From assembly GCA_030063045.1 (NCBI GenBank), contig JAQSEB010000129.1, forward strand, positions 372,001 to 436,000: 64,000 nt of DNA, read 5' to 3'. Below the pieces are notes generated by a model. That model ran no database searches. It saw only the letters and a program-made list of their open reading frames with translations, and had not been told where the DNA came from. This document shows, piece after piece, positions 10,139-21,119 of this stretch (its first letter is position 1; each line of letters begins with the position of its first letter). The translations under genes were made by a program, and so were the position numbers. The stretch comes from Pratylenchus scribneri. Lineage: Eukaryota > Nematoda > Chromadorea > Rhabditida > Pratylenchidae.

Positions 10139-10592
10139 AGCCTCGTCTCACAAATGGCCGATTACGTCGATGTTGCTGGTTGTTGCTGGGTTGTTGCCGA
10201 TCAAAATGATGGGGACGTTGATTTGGGCGCTGCTGCCGACTTTGTTGCTGATGATGAGGTCGATAGATAGCCTGGGGTTGTCTTTGAAAATTTGCGTTCC
10301 AAAAGACCCTTGGTTGAAATTGGGGTCTAGGCCAAAAAGGTTGATGCGCCGGAATTTGGGGGACAGGCACTTGGATTACGACTGGCTGAATTTGAGGCGC
10401 CGGTGCTTGTTGTTGAATTGGCGGAGATTGGCGTCGGTCTCTGTTGTTATTTGGCCGCTGATTTGCAATTCTCCGACTCCTTTCAATCAAAATTTGGGCC
10501 GGTGCTGATCGTCGATGGGCCGGTCGATCGTGTCGCCTTCTGTTGTCGGGTGATCGTTCGATTCGAGGCCTCCTTGATGAGACACGTTCCAC
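10053..10592 (-). CDS. basic Arg/Gln/Pro-rich protein upstream of Gag, 179 aa
   Basis: The first sizeable frame downstream of the 5' LTR and primer site. It begins with ATG about 155 nt after the LTR and overlaps the start of the Gag-Pol-Env frame by 86 nt in a different frame (Gag lies in the +1 frame relative to it). The product is very rich in Arg, Gln, Pro, Asn and His, with no Cys and an RRGYGG segment near the C-terminus, so it looks like a disordered nucleic-acid-binding protein. No homologous family was recognised. It could be an accessory RNA-binding protein, an N-terminal Gag extension made by frameshift or splicing, or a non-translated leader with chance openness. Composition unlike the Lys/Glu-rich Gag and the clean 179-codon run favour a real ORF. 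Confidence 0.5.
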   Translation of the reverse strand: MERVSSRRPRIERSPDNRRRHDRPAHRRSAPAQILIERSRRIANQRPNNNRDRRQSPPIQQQAPAPQIQPVVIQVPVPQIPAHQPFWPRPQFQPRVFWNANFQRQPQAIYRPHHQQQSRQQRPNQRPHHFDRQQPSNNQQHRRNRPFVRRGYGGRPANHRQNAARPAQYNRNGNERNRL

Positions 10593-10730
10593 TCGATTGA
10601 AGATTGAGGAAGACAGTTTTGCCTTAGGCAGGGGAATTCAAAATTATTTTAATTTACGACCAAAACCAAAGTTTTTTGCCCCAATGGCAAACCAGATTAT
10701 TGCCCCAATGGCTCGAAGATTTTCCAAATT

Positions 10731-10743
10731 GGTCGTGGCACCA
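10731..10743 (-). other. candidate primer binding site of the BEL element
   Basis: Read on the minus strand, three bases (AAG) follow the 5' LTR and then comes TGGTGCCACGACC. It starts with TGG, the complement of the tRNA CCA end, at the expected place. The tRNA was not identified. Confidence 0.65.
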
Positions 10744-10746
10744 CTT

Positions 10747-11116
10747 TGTTGAATCCCAATTGATCCAACAATTACCAAAATTACTCTTTTTACTGAGTCC
10801 AATAAAATTATAGTTTTATCCAAGCAAAATTATTTGTAATTGTATTCGTTTTATTTTGTGAATGATCAGTGGAAATGGTAATAATGGGGGAACAAGCCAA
10901 ACATTAAATAAAACTACAATGACAAAGCTTTTGGGGGCCAAAAACGAGCACAAAATGCGTTGGTTTTGGCCAATGACAAAGCAAAATTGGGGAATTGGGA
11001 TGGAAATCAAATGTAAATGGAAAGGACAAAATTAATAAATGTGAATTAAATGTAAAAATCCAAAAAATGTAAATATCAATCATCAAACAATCTTTGAATG
11101 AACATCGGTCACGACA
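10747..11116 (-). repeat. BEL 5' LTR
   Basis: A 370-bp LTR with the same TG...CA ends as the copy at 679-1046. The 238 bp at 10879-11116 match the other LTR exactly; about ten differences and small indels lie in the U5-side segment. Confidence 0.93.
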
Positions 11117-11830
11117 CGAGAGCAAAAAATTTAGACCAAAAATAGCCGCGCAGCGAAAAATTTAGACCAAAAATAGCCGCGCAACGAAAAATTTTATCAT
11201 TTTTTTATAATTTAATGAAAAAAAGTACATAAAGTACACAATGACCCAAATAAAGTACAAATCTTTAAATAAAGTACATCTGAGAACCCTGCTCTATGGC
11301 CATCTTTGCCTTTAATTTTACCCTCCAAGAAAATTTTTGGTCTATTTTTTATTCAAAACCATTTTCAACTGAAATTTTTTGCTTATTAAACGGGCATTTT
11401 AATATAAATTATTTCATTTATGGTCCTTTCTTTTCTAATTTTTCTCCCTGCGGAGCCATTTTTATTAGAAATTCTTCTTTTTGTGAATTATTTAGGCTAA
11501 AATTTTACTCTGCTGGGCTTTTTTGAAATATTTTCTCTTTTGGGTCTTTTTTGTTGAAGCAAACCTAGAAGAATAACTAAAAATTGATGTAAAATATTGG
11601 ATATGTGATATTTGAATAAATTTTCTTTAATTTTTTTGCGAAATTTTATGAAAAATTAAATTTTTAAAAAATTTTTTGACCATTTTTCAAAAAACCGAAA
11701 AACCGGAAAACCGAAACCGAAAACCGAGAATTTTTTCAAACCGAAACCGAAAACCGATATTGGAAAACCGGGAAAACCGAAAACCGGAAACCCCGGTTTA
11801 AAACCGACTTTGAGCAACTCTAATCACCAA

Positions 11831-12204
11831 TTTAAATTGGTTTGTTTATATTTTAATTCATATGAAAAAAAATTGAATGTATCTTAAAATGCTTATAAAG
11901 GTTTTTTATTAACAAATTGATTTTATCCCTTTTTGCTTTATTGAAAAAAAAACATTCTTGTCTTAAAATACATATAATACATTAAAGGAGCTATCTTCTA
12001 TAGGTCGAGTAATTCGAATCTGAGGTACATTTTTTTCAGATGCCAGATCTTTTGATTAGGCAAAGATAATGCCAACATTTACCAATTTAGTAAAATAATA
12101 ATTAATAAAAATAGACAGGATTTTTCTTCTTAATCTGATTAATTATCCAAACTCGTTTTAGCCGAATTTTTTGATCAATTACATATAATAAAAATTTTTC
12201 ATCA
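11831..12204. other. remaining original intron sequence
   Basis: AT-rich DNA between the two element stacks. Together with 142-162 this is almost all that remains of the original astacin intron, about 0.4 kb. No gene or signal was seen. Confidence 0.6.
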
Positions 12205-12350
12205 TTTATGAATAGGGAACGGATTTGAAGGTATTAAAAATCGTCAAAAAGCTACCTAAAAATGGTATTAAAAATGGCTAAAAAGGTATTAAAAAGATAA
12301 AAATATTGAAAAAAGATACAAAAAAGGTAAATAAAAATTAACTTTTAAAC

Positions 12351-13607
12351 TAGGGTTGCTCATAGTCGGTTTTAAACCGAGGTTTCCGGTTTTCGGTTTT
12401 CCCGGTTTTCCAATGTCGGTTTTCGGTTTCGGTTTGAAAAAATTCTCGGTTTTCGGTTTCGGTTTTCCGGTTTTTCGGTTTTTTGAAAAATGGTCAAAAA
12501 ATTTTTTAAAAATTTAATTTTTCATAAAATTTCGCAAAAAAAAATCAAAGTAAATTTATTCAAATATCACAAATCCAATATTTTACATCAATTTTTAGTT
12601 ATTTTTCTAGGTTTGCTTCAACAAAAAAGACCCAAAAGAGAAAATATTTCAAAAAAGCCCAGCAGAGAAAAATTTTAGCCTAAATAATTCACAAAAAGAA
12701 AAATTTCTAATAAAAATGGCCCCGCAGGGAGAAAAATTAGAAAAGAAAGGACCATAAATGAAATAATTTATATTAAAAATGCCCGTTTAGAAAATGGTTT
12801 TGAATAAAAAATAGACCAAAAATTTTCTTGGAGGGTTAAATTAAAGGCAAAGATGGCCATAAAGCAGGGTTCTCAGATGTACTTTATTTAAAGATTTGTA
12901 CTTTATTTGGGTCATTGTGTACTTTATCTACTTTTTTTCATGAAATTATAAAAAAAATGATAAAATTTTTCGCTGCGCGGCTATTTTTGGTCCAAATTTT
13001 TCGCTGCGCGGCTATTTTTGGTCTAAATTTTTCGCTGCGCGGCTATTTTTGGTCTAAATTTTTCGCTGCGCGGCTATTTTTGGTCTAAATTTTTCGCCTT
13101 CGACTCGAAAAATTGTAAAAATTTCTTCTCAAAAAGCATGTAATCTTAGTCCTGCCTGATAATCTCTTGCTCATTTATAATAAAAATTTTTTATCAATTT
13201 ATATAGCTTAAAACGAAAATCTTTATTTTGACCCCTAAATCTTTATTTTCAAGGCCAGTGTACTTTAATTTAGAAAAAAAATCTGAGAACCCTGCCATAG
13301 AGTAAATCAGACAAAAATAGACCCGAAAGGAAAAATATTAAGCTAAAAATGATCCAAAAGATAATATTTTAAGCCAAAAAATGGCCCGTTAGGGAAAAAT
13401 TTTAATTAAAAATAGTCGAATAAGGTAAAATTTTAACCAAAAATTGTCCCTCAAGGTGAAAATTAAAAACCGAAAAACCTTCGGTTTGGACCCTCGGTTT
13501 TCGGTTTTCGCGGTTTTCGGATCTCGGTTTCGGTTTCGGTTTTTGGGCCAAAAAACCCGGTTTTCGGTTTCGGTTTCGGTTCGGTTAACCGACTTTGAGC
13601 AACCCTA
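12351..13607. mobile_element. hAT-like non-autonomous element, copy 2 (inverted)
   Basis: A complete 1257-bp copy in the opposite orientation to copy 1: TAGGGTTGCTCA to TGAGCAACCCTA, with the 8-bp duplication TTTTAAAC (12343-12350 and 13608-13615). It has subterminal CCGGTTTTCGGTTT arrays. The centre carries four tandem 31-bp GC-rich units. Confidence 0.88.
12964..13092. repeat. 31-bp tandem unit, four copies
   Basis: About four near-identical units containing TTTTTCGCTGCGCGGCTA followed by TTTTTGGTCTAAA. The same unit occurs about twice in copy 1 (around 11126-11190), once in copy 3 (near 39430-39470) and about twice in an unrelated MITE at 53304-53643. Confidence 0.85.
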
Positions 13608-14795
13608 TTTTAAACCAATAAATAACGAAAAAAATTTTAAAAATTGATGAAATTCATCAAAATTCAAACAAGGCAATCAAATAATAATTCGCTGTTTTTG
13701 CAAATTAGGTAAATTTCGAGATTTTCTGGGGTAAAAAATTCACAATTATATTTGGTAATGATAGCAATTCAATCTCATTGTGCTATCCATTCAAAAAATC
13801 ATAATTTACTGAAATTTTTAATTTTTTGAAAATAAATTAAAATATACTAAATTTTTTCAATTTCAAGATTTTTGTCCAAAATATTTTTAAATTTTTAGGC
13901 ATTTTCGCTGAAATTTCTGTAAAAATGGTCAAAAAAGACAAAAAAAAGGTACAAAAAGGTAAAAAAGATGAATAAGTAAAAAAGGTATAAAAGGCATAAA
14001 TGTGAAAAATAAAAATACTTATTATAAAACCTTCAATTTTTATTTCCGGACACCGAAATAAACATGTTTTACATTACTTTTAAGCTATCCTGAGTTAGCA
14101 AAAAAAGGTATATACCTTCAAATCCGTTTCCTATTTATGAATTTACCGGTGCCGTGCACAATTTAATATCAATGACAAGTTTTTGTGAGATAGCTTCAAA
14201 TGAAGTCACATCAATAATATTTGCATCATTATACCGACCAGGCCAAAATTCAGTTAAACATTCTGGAACATCACGGAAAAGTATATAGCTTTGGCCGATT
14301 TCTTTTGCATCTTGCATTCGAATGTTTTTGAATTTGATGCATGTTCCTTCCCTTTAAAAGAGTGGAAAAATGATTATGATGTGAATTGATATTTAATGTT
14401 CGTATTTTGATACTGGAATTAGAATAAATTCATTTTTTTTTCTTTTGTTCTTCATAGATATCAAAAATTATTGAATAAATTTTGGGTATATTTTAGCAGG
14501 AATTAAAAGTGAATTTTTTACTTTTGGAGATGCTCACTTTTCAGTATATTCTGCTTATTTTTTATATTTGGATTATTTCTGCAAAAAAATTAAAATATTA
14601 GAAAATATATCGATCCAAAAAGCAATTAAGTTTTGTATATGTTAGAAAAATTTTAAAAACAGAATATTAATTTAAAATTAATAGTTTATTATCCTACATG
14701 ATCAGCTGCAGACCATTTTGGATTTTCTGTTTCCAAGAAGCTAAAAAATAAAGTAAAATTTAAAATTGACTTTATTTTAAAGATCACATTTTAAA

Positions 14796-15115
14796 GGATG
14801 GTATTTAATTTTGCGAAAAGAAACTTTGAAAATTGCGAAAAGTTTATAACGGTTTAATGGTTTGTCCGTCGATTGGTATATATTTTGTCATAGTTTGATC
14901 AAAAATAAACGGTTTTAAACCACTTAAACCATCTAGAGGAGTTTGGTTCAAAACCAATTAAACCGTCACAAATTATATACCAATCGACGCGTCTTGATGA
15001 GCTCTATCCAATGGTTTATGGTTTGTTAATTTTGGACAAACCGTTAAACCGTTATAAACTTTTCGACATTTTCAATACTATTTTCACAATTTTCAATATT
15101 TTTTTTGGCAATTTT
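14796..15115. mobile_element. palindromic MITE family P, copy 1
   Basis: An inverted-repeat element starting GGATGGTATTTAATTTTGCG. It contains mirrored GTTTAA/TTAAAC-rich blocks and two copies of an ATACCAATCGACGCGTCTTG-type segment. It lies in the astacin intron between exons 15479-15616 and 14698-14740. Related copies are at 38252-38655 and 40485-40908. Confidence 0.65.
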
Positions 15116-16572
15116 AAATATTTTTTTTCTTTTTAAATAATATTATTTTTTAGTATATGTTGGTGGAATTTAAAAGATTCGATATTTAAGTAACCACTTT
15201 TTTTTCAAACCTTTTAAAAAAATTTAACTGAATCTTAGAATGATTAATTAGACAATTATGCCTTTCTTTTCAAAATTAATTTTTAATATAAAAATATTAA
15301 GTTTTAAAAGTGGTTTGGAAAATTTTTTTATAACAATTGTTTATAAATCTGTAACAGAATATCTTTTTAAATAATGGATAAATAACCTTATGTCTATGGA
15401 TGGGTTAAAAATACTACTAAAATTTTGTCTGTAATCGGTTTGATAATAATTTATTTATAAGAAAATGGATAAATTTACCTATATCTTCTTTTTCAAAGAC
15501 ATAAGGAATGGGATTTTTATTATCCCAACGGTGGTCTGACCAACCGGAATCCCTGAACAAACTTGATGGAATTTGTCTTTTCCGAATTCGACTCGTAATA
15601 TTTTTATCACCACATTCTGAAGTTGGTATAAATTATTAAAATAAAATAGCGTCAAAATGGAATTTATTTAAAAAAAGGCTAGATTAGCATTTATTCTTCC
15701 ATCCTCGATAAAACGGTTTTATAATATAAATCCACTGTTAATAGTATAAAAATGCATAAAAGCAACTAAATCGGAAGCTCTAAACAAATGCCACACCGGA
15801 AGAACCCACTTATGAAACTATCATATACCTTTACGAATACGCTCCAATATTGCTGTTGCCTGGGCTGGTGAAAAAAATCCTCCTTCTCCTGTTTGTTGTC
15901 CTTCGATGCTTTTGGTTTTATTAATAAGTTCCGGCGGTAGCGTAATATGTGGCTGTAAAAAAATACTATTATAAATATATTCAAATTTAGATTGCAATAT
16001 ACGAACCATGTTTGGATCGACCTGGAATAAGTGGCAATTTTCTATCAATTCACCAATTTGTTTCATGATCTCGTCCGCTTTCTTTCTTTTCTCTTCTTGT
16101 TGCCTATACAATTCATTCATTTCATCATCCAATAAATGCTAAAAATATATAAAATATGTGTAATCAGTTTTATCGATATCGATATCAGTTGGGCATTTTT
16201 AAATGTATTTAATTTAGTTATTTGGGAATAAAAATTGAGATAATCACTATCGGTATAGATTAAAGGTATAAAATTTCGTATGAAATTAAAATGATACTTT
16301 TTTATCATATAATTAAACCTCATTTGTTTATAAATAACAATTCTTTTCTACATTCAATCATCCCTAGATGTAGGACTGATTGGCTAACATAGCTGGCCAA
16401 TTTAAGTTTTCAGTATTAATGGGACTAATCCGTGACTCAATTTGTTTAAATTCATTTTATATATTTTATAAAATAAAAATATTTTATTAAGCCTTTTTTC
16501 TAATTAATTTATTATAATATCACTTTTTAATAAAAATTATATATATATATTTTTTTAGTAATATATAATTAC

Positions 16573-19500
16573 GCATTTCGCTGTTTTTAGAGGCAAATTG
16601 CCATCTAAAAGGCCATTCCATTTATCGCAATCCTCTCGCGAGAATATCATAATTGAAGAAATATCTGATGGCATATCCGAAAATGCAAGCCAAAGACCGG
16701 CCTAAATTTTATATTTATTATATAAGCGATCCATAGCTTTAAAATTTGTCAAAAATTTCCAAAACTTTCCTTTTTCTGATATGGCTCCCTTGAATTAAAG
16801 AGATCAGCAGGATAGTCATCATGAATTTTGCCATCTGGATCCAAAATTGTTGTTTTCTTCATTTTAAACATGAATTCATATTTCATGAGAGCGAGATCAT
16901 GATCTTTTTTAATTTGTGGAAGAATGAAGCTACAAATTAAATATATGAATGATTATTGTTAAATTATTTCTAATTTACATTTTATCAGTGTAAGAAAAAT
17001 GAATTTGCATATCCACCAAGAGATCCAAATCGTTGAGGGTCACCCAAAATTTGAAGGCGATTCCATGCCAAGTCTTTTCAGGCGTTTTGGCAATTTTTTG
17101 ACAAAAAGTAGACATTGCATTACCAGGAATATTTTGTATCTTTTCATGAAAGGAAAAATAGAAATATATTTTAATTCAAACTTTAACTATTTTTCATATA
17201 TAATGATTTTACATCTACCAACAAAATATATATATTTAGATATAGTACCATTCTACATATATAAAATATTTATATAAGCTATAATCTATAAAATATATAT
17301 ATTTTTTTATCTATTTTTAAGATTCAATTTGTATAATATATTAGTGTAAAATTTATTTATTTTGAATTTATTCTAATTTTAATTTTTGAAAAAGCTTTCT
17401 ATTTCTATGATCCTCGGTGTCACTTCTCCAAGGCAGTCTGCAGACACAGACCTCTAATTCTCTATGCTCTATGAGTTCTGAATTCTGATTCCTTTTATCC
17501 ATAGGGTAATTCTTCCCATTTTTTTAACATTCCAATCACAAAAAATAAATATTATATAAATCAAAGATTTATTCACCGCAAATTCTGGTGGATCGATAAA
17601 GCTATTATTCGGATCCAAACTACTTTCATAACAAATCACATAAATGCCACTTTTCACTCTGAAAAATAAAAAATAATTTAACAATAAATTAAATATAATT
17701 CAATATTGTGCAATGAACAAACTTCGGATCCGATTCTCCCATATATTGGCATTCAATTGGCAATGGATTTTTATCTTCTTCTTGTTCACCAAAAACTTCC
17801 ACCCAATATTCTTGACATTCGCTGCCATCTTCGTTGCATCCATTTGTCTTTACCTTTTTCGGTTCTAATAAATTAATTATAAATTATTATTTTCTTTAAA
17901 ATCTTTTTTATTTTAATTTCAAATTAGTAATTTTCAATTTATGAACTTTTATTAGAATTGCTTACTTTTTGTTGGAAAAACACCACCATTCGCTTGTTCT
18001 GATGGATCGCAGGCAATTAAACCTGGATTCAACTCTAATTTCAGATTCCATCCATGTTGCCTGTTGCTAGTAAGCTCGCCTCGGTAAGTCCTTAAAATGT
18101 ATTATAATTTTGTTTATACAATAAAAAAACTTTGTTTTATTCATTTAACAATCTTTTTACTATAGGAATTAGGAAATACATATTCTAGTGATCCTATTAG
18201 AGATTTAATTTGGCTAAATCAATTATATTGTTACATGCTATTTTTTTTCCTCCAAAAAAAACTTTTTTCCGCCAAAAAATCTTTTTTACCGCCAAGACTT
18301 TTTTTCCTCCAAAAAACACTTTTTTACCGCCAATACCTCTTTTTCCTCCAAAAATAACTTTTTTACCGCCAATGATCCACAAAGATGAAATTTTTGATTT
18401 TTTTTTTCTAAAAATCATAAAGTAAATGGAATGAAGCCTCTCTCAGCCAAATAAGAAATAATCTTAGCTTTGAAAAAACTTTATTTTAGCCCTGATCCTA
18501 ATCTTACGATATCCTTATTCTGTTCTTAGCACCTAGAAACCTTGCTCCGACCCTTAGCCCCTAACCCTTAGGACCCATACTCCTACCCTAACCATAGCCC
18601 TTAGCCCCTAGGACCCATGCTCCGACCCTAACCTACCCTAACCCTAGCCCATAGTCCCCAGATCCGATGCTCCAACCCGTGTCTGAGTCCTAAATAGTGG
18701 CCCTAAAATATATTTTGAATAAAAAATTTTAGATTTTTTTGAGCATTGAACGTTTGAAATGGGTTGGATTAAATATAATTTTATGATTTTTAGAAAAAAA
18801 ATCAAAAATTTCATTTTTGTGGGTCATTGGCGGTAAAAAAGTTATTTTTGGAGGAAAAAGAGGTATTGGCGTTAAAAAAGTGATTTTTGGAGGAAAAGTC
18901 TTGGCGGTAAAAAAGATTTTTTTGGCGGAAAAAAAGTTTTTTTTTTGGAGGAAAAAAAGGTTATCACTATATTGTTGACATTGTTTTTTAAAATCAAATT
19001 ATAATGAATTAGTTATAATTTTTATAATAAATTACTATTTTTTTGATTTGTTATTTATAAAAATAATTGTTTGGACTCACAGGAGTTCCAACGAATCAAA
19101 ATCACTAGAGTTGAGTGGGATCGTCGGTATAGCCGTTGTCGTATTTGAAATGTCCGGATTTGAGGTGGTCAGATTTGATTTGCACTCAAACTTAATTTAA
19201 GTTGAAAGAAATTTTGAAGGGCTCAAATTTGGAATTGTCCCCATCCTTCTCCATCTAATTTTTTTCATCCGGATCGGAGCTTATAGCTTATCCCGGAAGT
19301 GTCGAAAAAATGATAGGAAAATGGTAGAATTTTTTTTAGAATTTTTATCCATCTGCTAATAAATACTATATATAATTTTAGAGGAGTTTTTCTGTCTGTC
19401 ACATGTCTGTCCCCCTAATTTTCTCTATGTTTTGCAATATGAAATGAGCGGAGTTTTTGTACTAATAAGAGGTTTTCGAAGGTGCTGATACAGAATTTCG

Positions 19501-20486
19501 AATCATTTTTTTGATATGGCCAAGTCTCGCGAAACTAAGCCATAACGGTATGGCCAAGTGATTTTGGATTTTGATTATGGAAAGATGGTCAAAAGTAGAG
19601 AAATCAAGGGTGCTGAATACGATGGTGATAATGGTTTTGCATTTTGCTTAGGTTTTGGGCATGAAATATGCAAAGTTTTTTTCTATAGAATTGTGGAATA
19701 TTCCTCATGTTTTGAAATATTCCACAAGTTGCGAAATATTCCACTATCCGCTAAATTGAAAGTTCTAGAATAGTTTGATGTAAATATGGGGTAATCGATG
19801 GTGCTGAATACGATGGTGATAATTGTTTTTGCAATTTGTTTAGGTTTTGGACATGAAATATGCAAATTTTTGATAAATTAGAAATTAAATTCTCTCTCAT
19901 ATAATTAATGCTAATCAATTAAGTATAATTATTTTTTAACTAACATTAATCATTCAAATTGCTTTATTTTTTTTTGTATCATGTTTCAAGATATTGTCCC
20001 ACCCAATTCTATACTTTATTCGTAATCTTCGATTTTACCTTTTTGCAACAATCATTTTGATTAATCCATTTCTCAAAGGAAATATCCTCCAAAAATGTTC
20101 CATCTCCAAGCTGGGTTGCAGCAAATTCCTTGAGACCTTCATCTGATACAGCATATTCACATTTAGCCGCATCATTTTTGGCAGAGAATCGTTTCGCCGG
20201 CTTCGAGGCAGTTTGCATTTGCACTTTTGGCTGCATTTTTGCATCGTAACAATGCGTACTATTCGGTGGAAAAGAATTTATTAAAAAATAATATGATCGA
20301 GCAAAAATCCATTTTTAAATTTAATTTTTTTATGAATTTTATTTGAAAAACAGTAAAATAAATACTGGATTCGTATTTATAAGAAAAATTTAGTTATTTT
20401 TGTACAATCTTTGGTAATGAAAATAAAATTACCGATCCTCTGTGCATATCACCTCCCATTTTCTAAACTTTGGTTGACAATCCGGG
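16573..20486 (-). CDS. unrecognised secreted-family gene B (partial model)
   Basis: Minus-strand open segments bounded by AG/GT sites: about 20430-20486, 20040-20267, 17973-18095, 17725-17870, 17576-17659, 16990-17137, 16790-16930 and 16573-16692. Together they give a Cys-containing protein with motifs such as WEVICTEDR, IECQYMGESDPK, YVICYESSLDP and EKTWHG. No known family was recognised. Hand comparison with the gene at 21120-26023 shows the same order of landmarks (W-x-V-x-C; ICY; a C-K...WHG...FSY exon; a DG-containing exon; LW), so the two look like diverged tandem duplicates. The start, some exon joints and the 3' end are uncertain. The last exon ends in phase with the first astacin exon, so fusion to that gene cannot be excluded. 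A 0.7-kb inverted repeat lies in the intron 18100-20040. Confidence 0.4.
18245..18957. repeat. inverted repeat with CCCTAA-like spacer
   Basis: Two arms of about 170 bp (18245-18418 and 18780-18957) made of alternating CCTCCAAAA/ACCGCCAA-type units are exact inverses over long runs. They flank a spacer (about 18490-18690) rich in degenerate CCCTAACCC/CCCTAGCCC words. This is probably a foldback-type element. Target duplications were not clear. Confidence 0.7.
19590..19865. repeat. direct duplication of about 85 bp
   Basis: The stretch GGTGCTGAATACGATGGTGA through CATGAAATATGCAAA occurs at about 19605-19675 and again at 19799-19865 with few differences. No coding role was seen. The surrounding 18960-20035 holds no recognisable exon. 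Confidence 0.7.
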
Positions 20487-21119
20487 CTAAAATGAGAAAT
20501 AAATTAAAATAATCTATATTATTTCCAACTTGGCGGCTTGTGCACTACCAAAGGAATCGACCACACAGACGAAAATAAGAAAAAGAATGGGAGCCATAGA
20601 AATGGCAAAAGGGTAAATTATTGGCAATTCCCCCCTTTCTGTGTATGGGAAAATTTTTTTATAAATTTTAGATGAAAAATATAATAAATTGTGTAAATTT
20701 AGTTAGTGTGGAAGTAAATTTTTTAATTTTTTTTTTTATTTTTTTGAAAAATATGCACGAGTAATTTATTAAAAACGTGAAGAAATTGTTTTTTTTTTTT
20801 TTGTAATTTTAGTTGATCATTCAATTCCGGCCTTTGTTTATCAAGATTTGCATTTTAACAATTTGCGCTAAAAAATAAGTAATTGAATAAAAAAATATAT
20901 AATTATATAAATATATTATAGCATAAAAAGCATTGAAAAATAAAAATATTTAATTAAATAAAATTTTAATCAGACATAAAAATGATAAATATAAAATATT
21001 ATGGAAATTTAGTATAATTATGGTCAGGGATCAGGGTTCAGCAGATCACTGGTCATTCCCAGAAGGATATGAAAAGAATAAAAATGGCATTAATTTATAT
21101 TATGAAATAATTAACTTAC

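Larger units (their letters stand above)
679..11116 (-). mobile_element. full-length BEL/Pao LTR retrotransposon with env-like region
   Basis: A 10.4-kb element on the minus strand with LTRs at 10747-11116 (5') and 679-1046 (3'), both TG...CA. It is flanked by the 4-bp target duplication CGAG (675-678, 11117-11120). The uninterrupted host sequence can be read in the sister copy of the surrounding hAT-like repeat near 39411-39450, which confirms the insertion point. It encodes one uninterrupted 3041-residue Gag-Pol-Env frame and a small basic upstream ORF. Domain order PR-RT-RNaseH-IN is typical of BEL/Pao. Nematode members such as Cer7 and Tas are known to have acquired phlebovirus-type glycoproteins. 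Complete frame and near-identical LTRs suggest a young, possibly still mobile copy. Confidence 0.93.
171..11822. mobile_element. hAT-like non-autonomous element, copy 1, split by a BEL retrotransposon
   Basis: The termini are TAGGGTTGCTCA at 171 and its near-perfect inverse ending at 11822. They are flanked by the perfect 8-bp target duplication ATCACCAA (163-170 and 11823-11830). Subterminal regions are arrays of AACCGAAACCGA-type repeats. The inside has no coding capacity. Without the BEL insertion and its 4-bp duplication the element is about 1.21 kb. An 8-bp duplication and short TAGGG-type ends are typical of hAT transposons. Copies 2-4 in this window confirm the ends. It sits in the astacin intron, 24 bp from the splice acceptor. 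Confidence 0.85.
12213..14133. mobile_element. second hAT-like element, hosting copy 2 of the first
   Basis: Ends TAGGGAACGGATTTGAAGGT and the inverse (14114-14133, one mismatch) with the 8-bp target duplication TTTATGAA (12205-12212, 14134-14141). The element is about 656 bp once the nested 12351-13607 insertion is removed. Its inside consists of AT-rich repeats of the type AAAAAGGTATTAAAAA and is non-coding. The right-hand duplication ends at the sixth base of the astacin intron, so the GTAAAT donor is kept. Confidence 0.82.
34..16138 (-). pseudogene. astacin-type zinc metalloprotease gene, one in-frame stop, 14-kb TE-filled intron
   Basis: Minus-strand exons that join in phase: 15829-16138, 15479-15616, 14698-14740, 14147-14351, 34-138; the gene runs off the left edge. 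The first exon is charged and ends in a prodomain-like stretch (GEGGFFSPAQATAILERI). The next carries an RIRKR processing-type site and the mature start with NPIPYVFEKE. Then come GTCIKF and, in 34-138, the zinc site HEVMHRLGFHHE followed by SDRDDF, which is the HExxHxxGxxH family signature with all three His and the catalytic Glu. Astacins are secreted or surface proteases used in cuticle, hatching and tissue processing. Immediately after DDFV is an in-frame TAG (61-63), followed by INWAEIKP, which is the expected continuation of the family. The gene is therefore either recently disabled by one nonsense change or affected by a sequence error. No signal peptide was found; the 5' end may lie in an unseen exon or be fused to the gene upstream. 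The Met-turn lies outside the window. Confidence 0.75.

Noticed and set aside
10002..10508. 168-codon plus-strand open frame
   Set aside because: Antisense to the Gag start and the basic upstream ORF; GC-richer local composition explains the openness.
18197..18425. Open frames on both strands with regular PPK / GGKK repeats
   Set aside because: Direct translation of the foldback arms; symmetric on both strands.
19558..19773. 71-codon plus-strand frame
   Set aside because: Half of it is the internally duplicated 85-bp segment; the second copy is not open in the same way.
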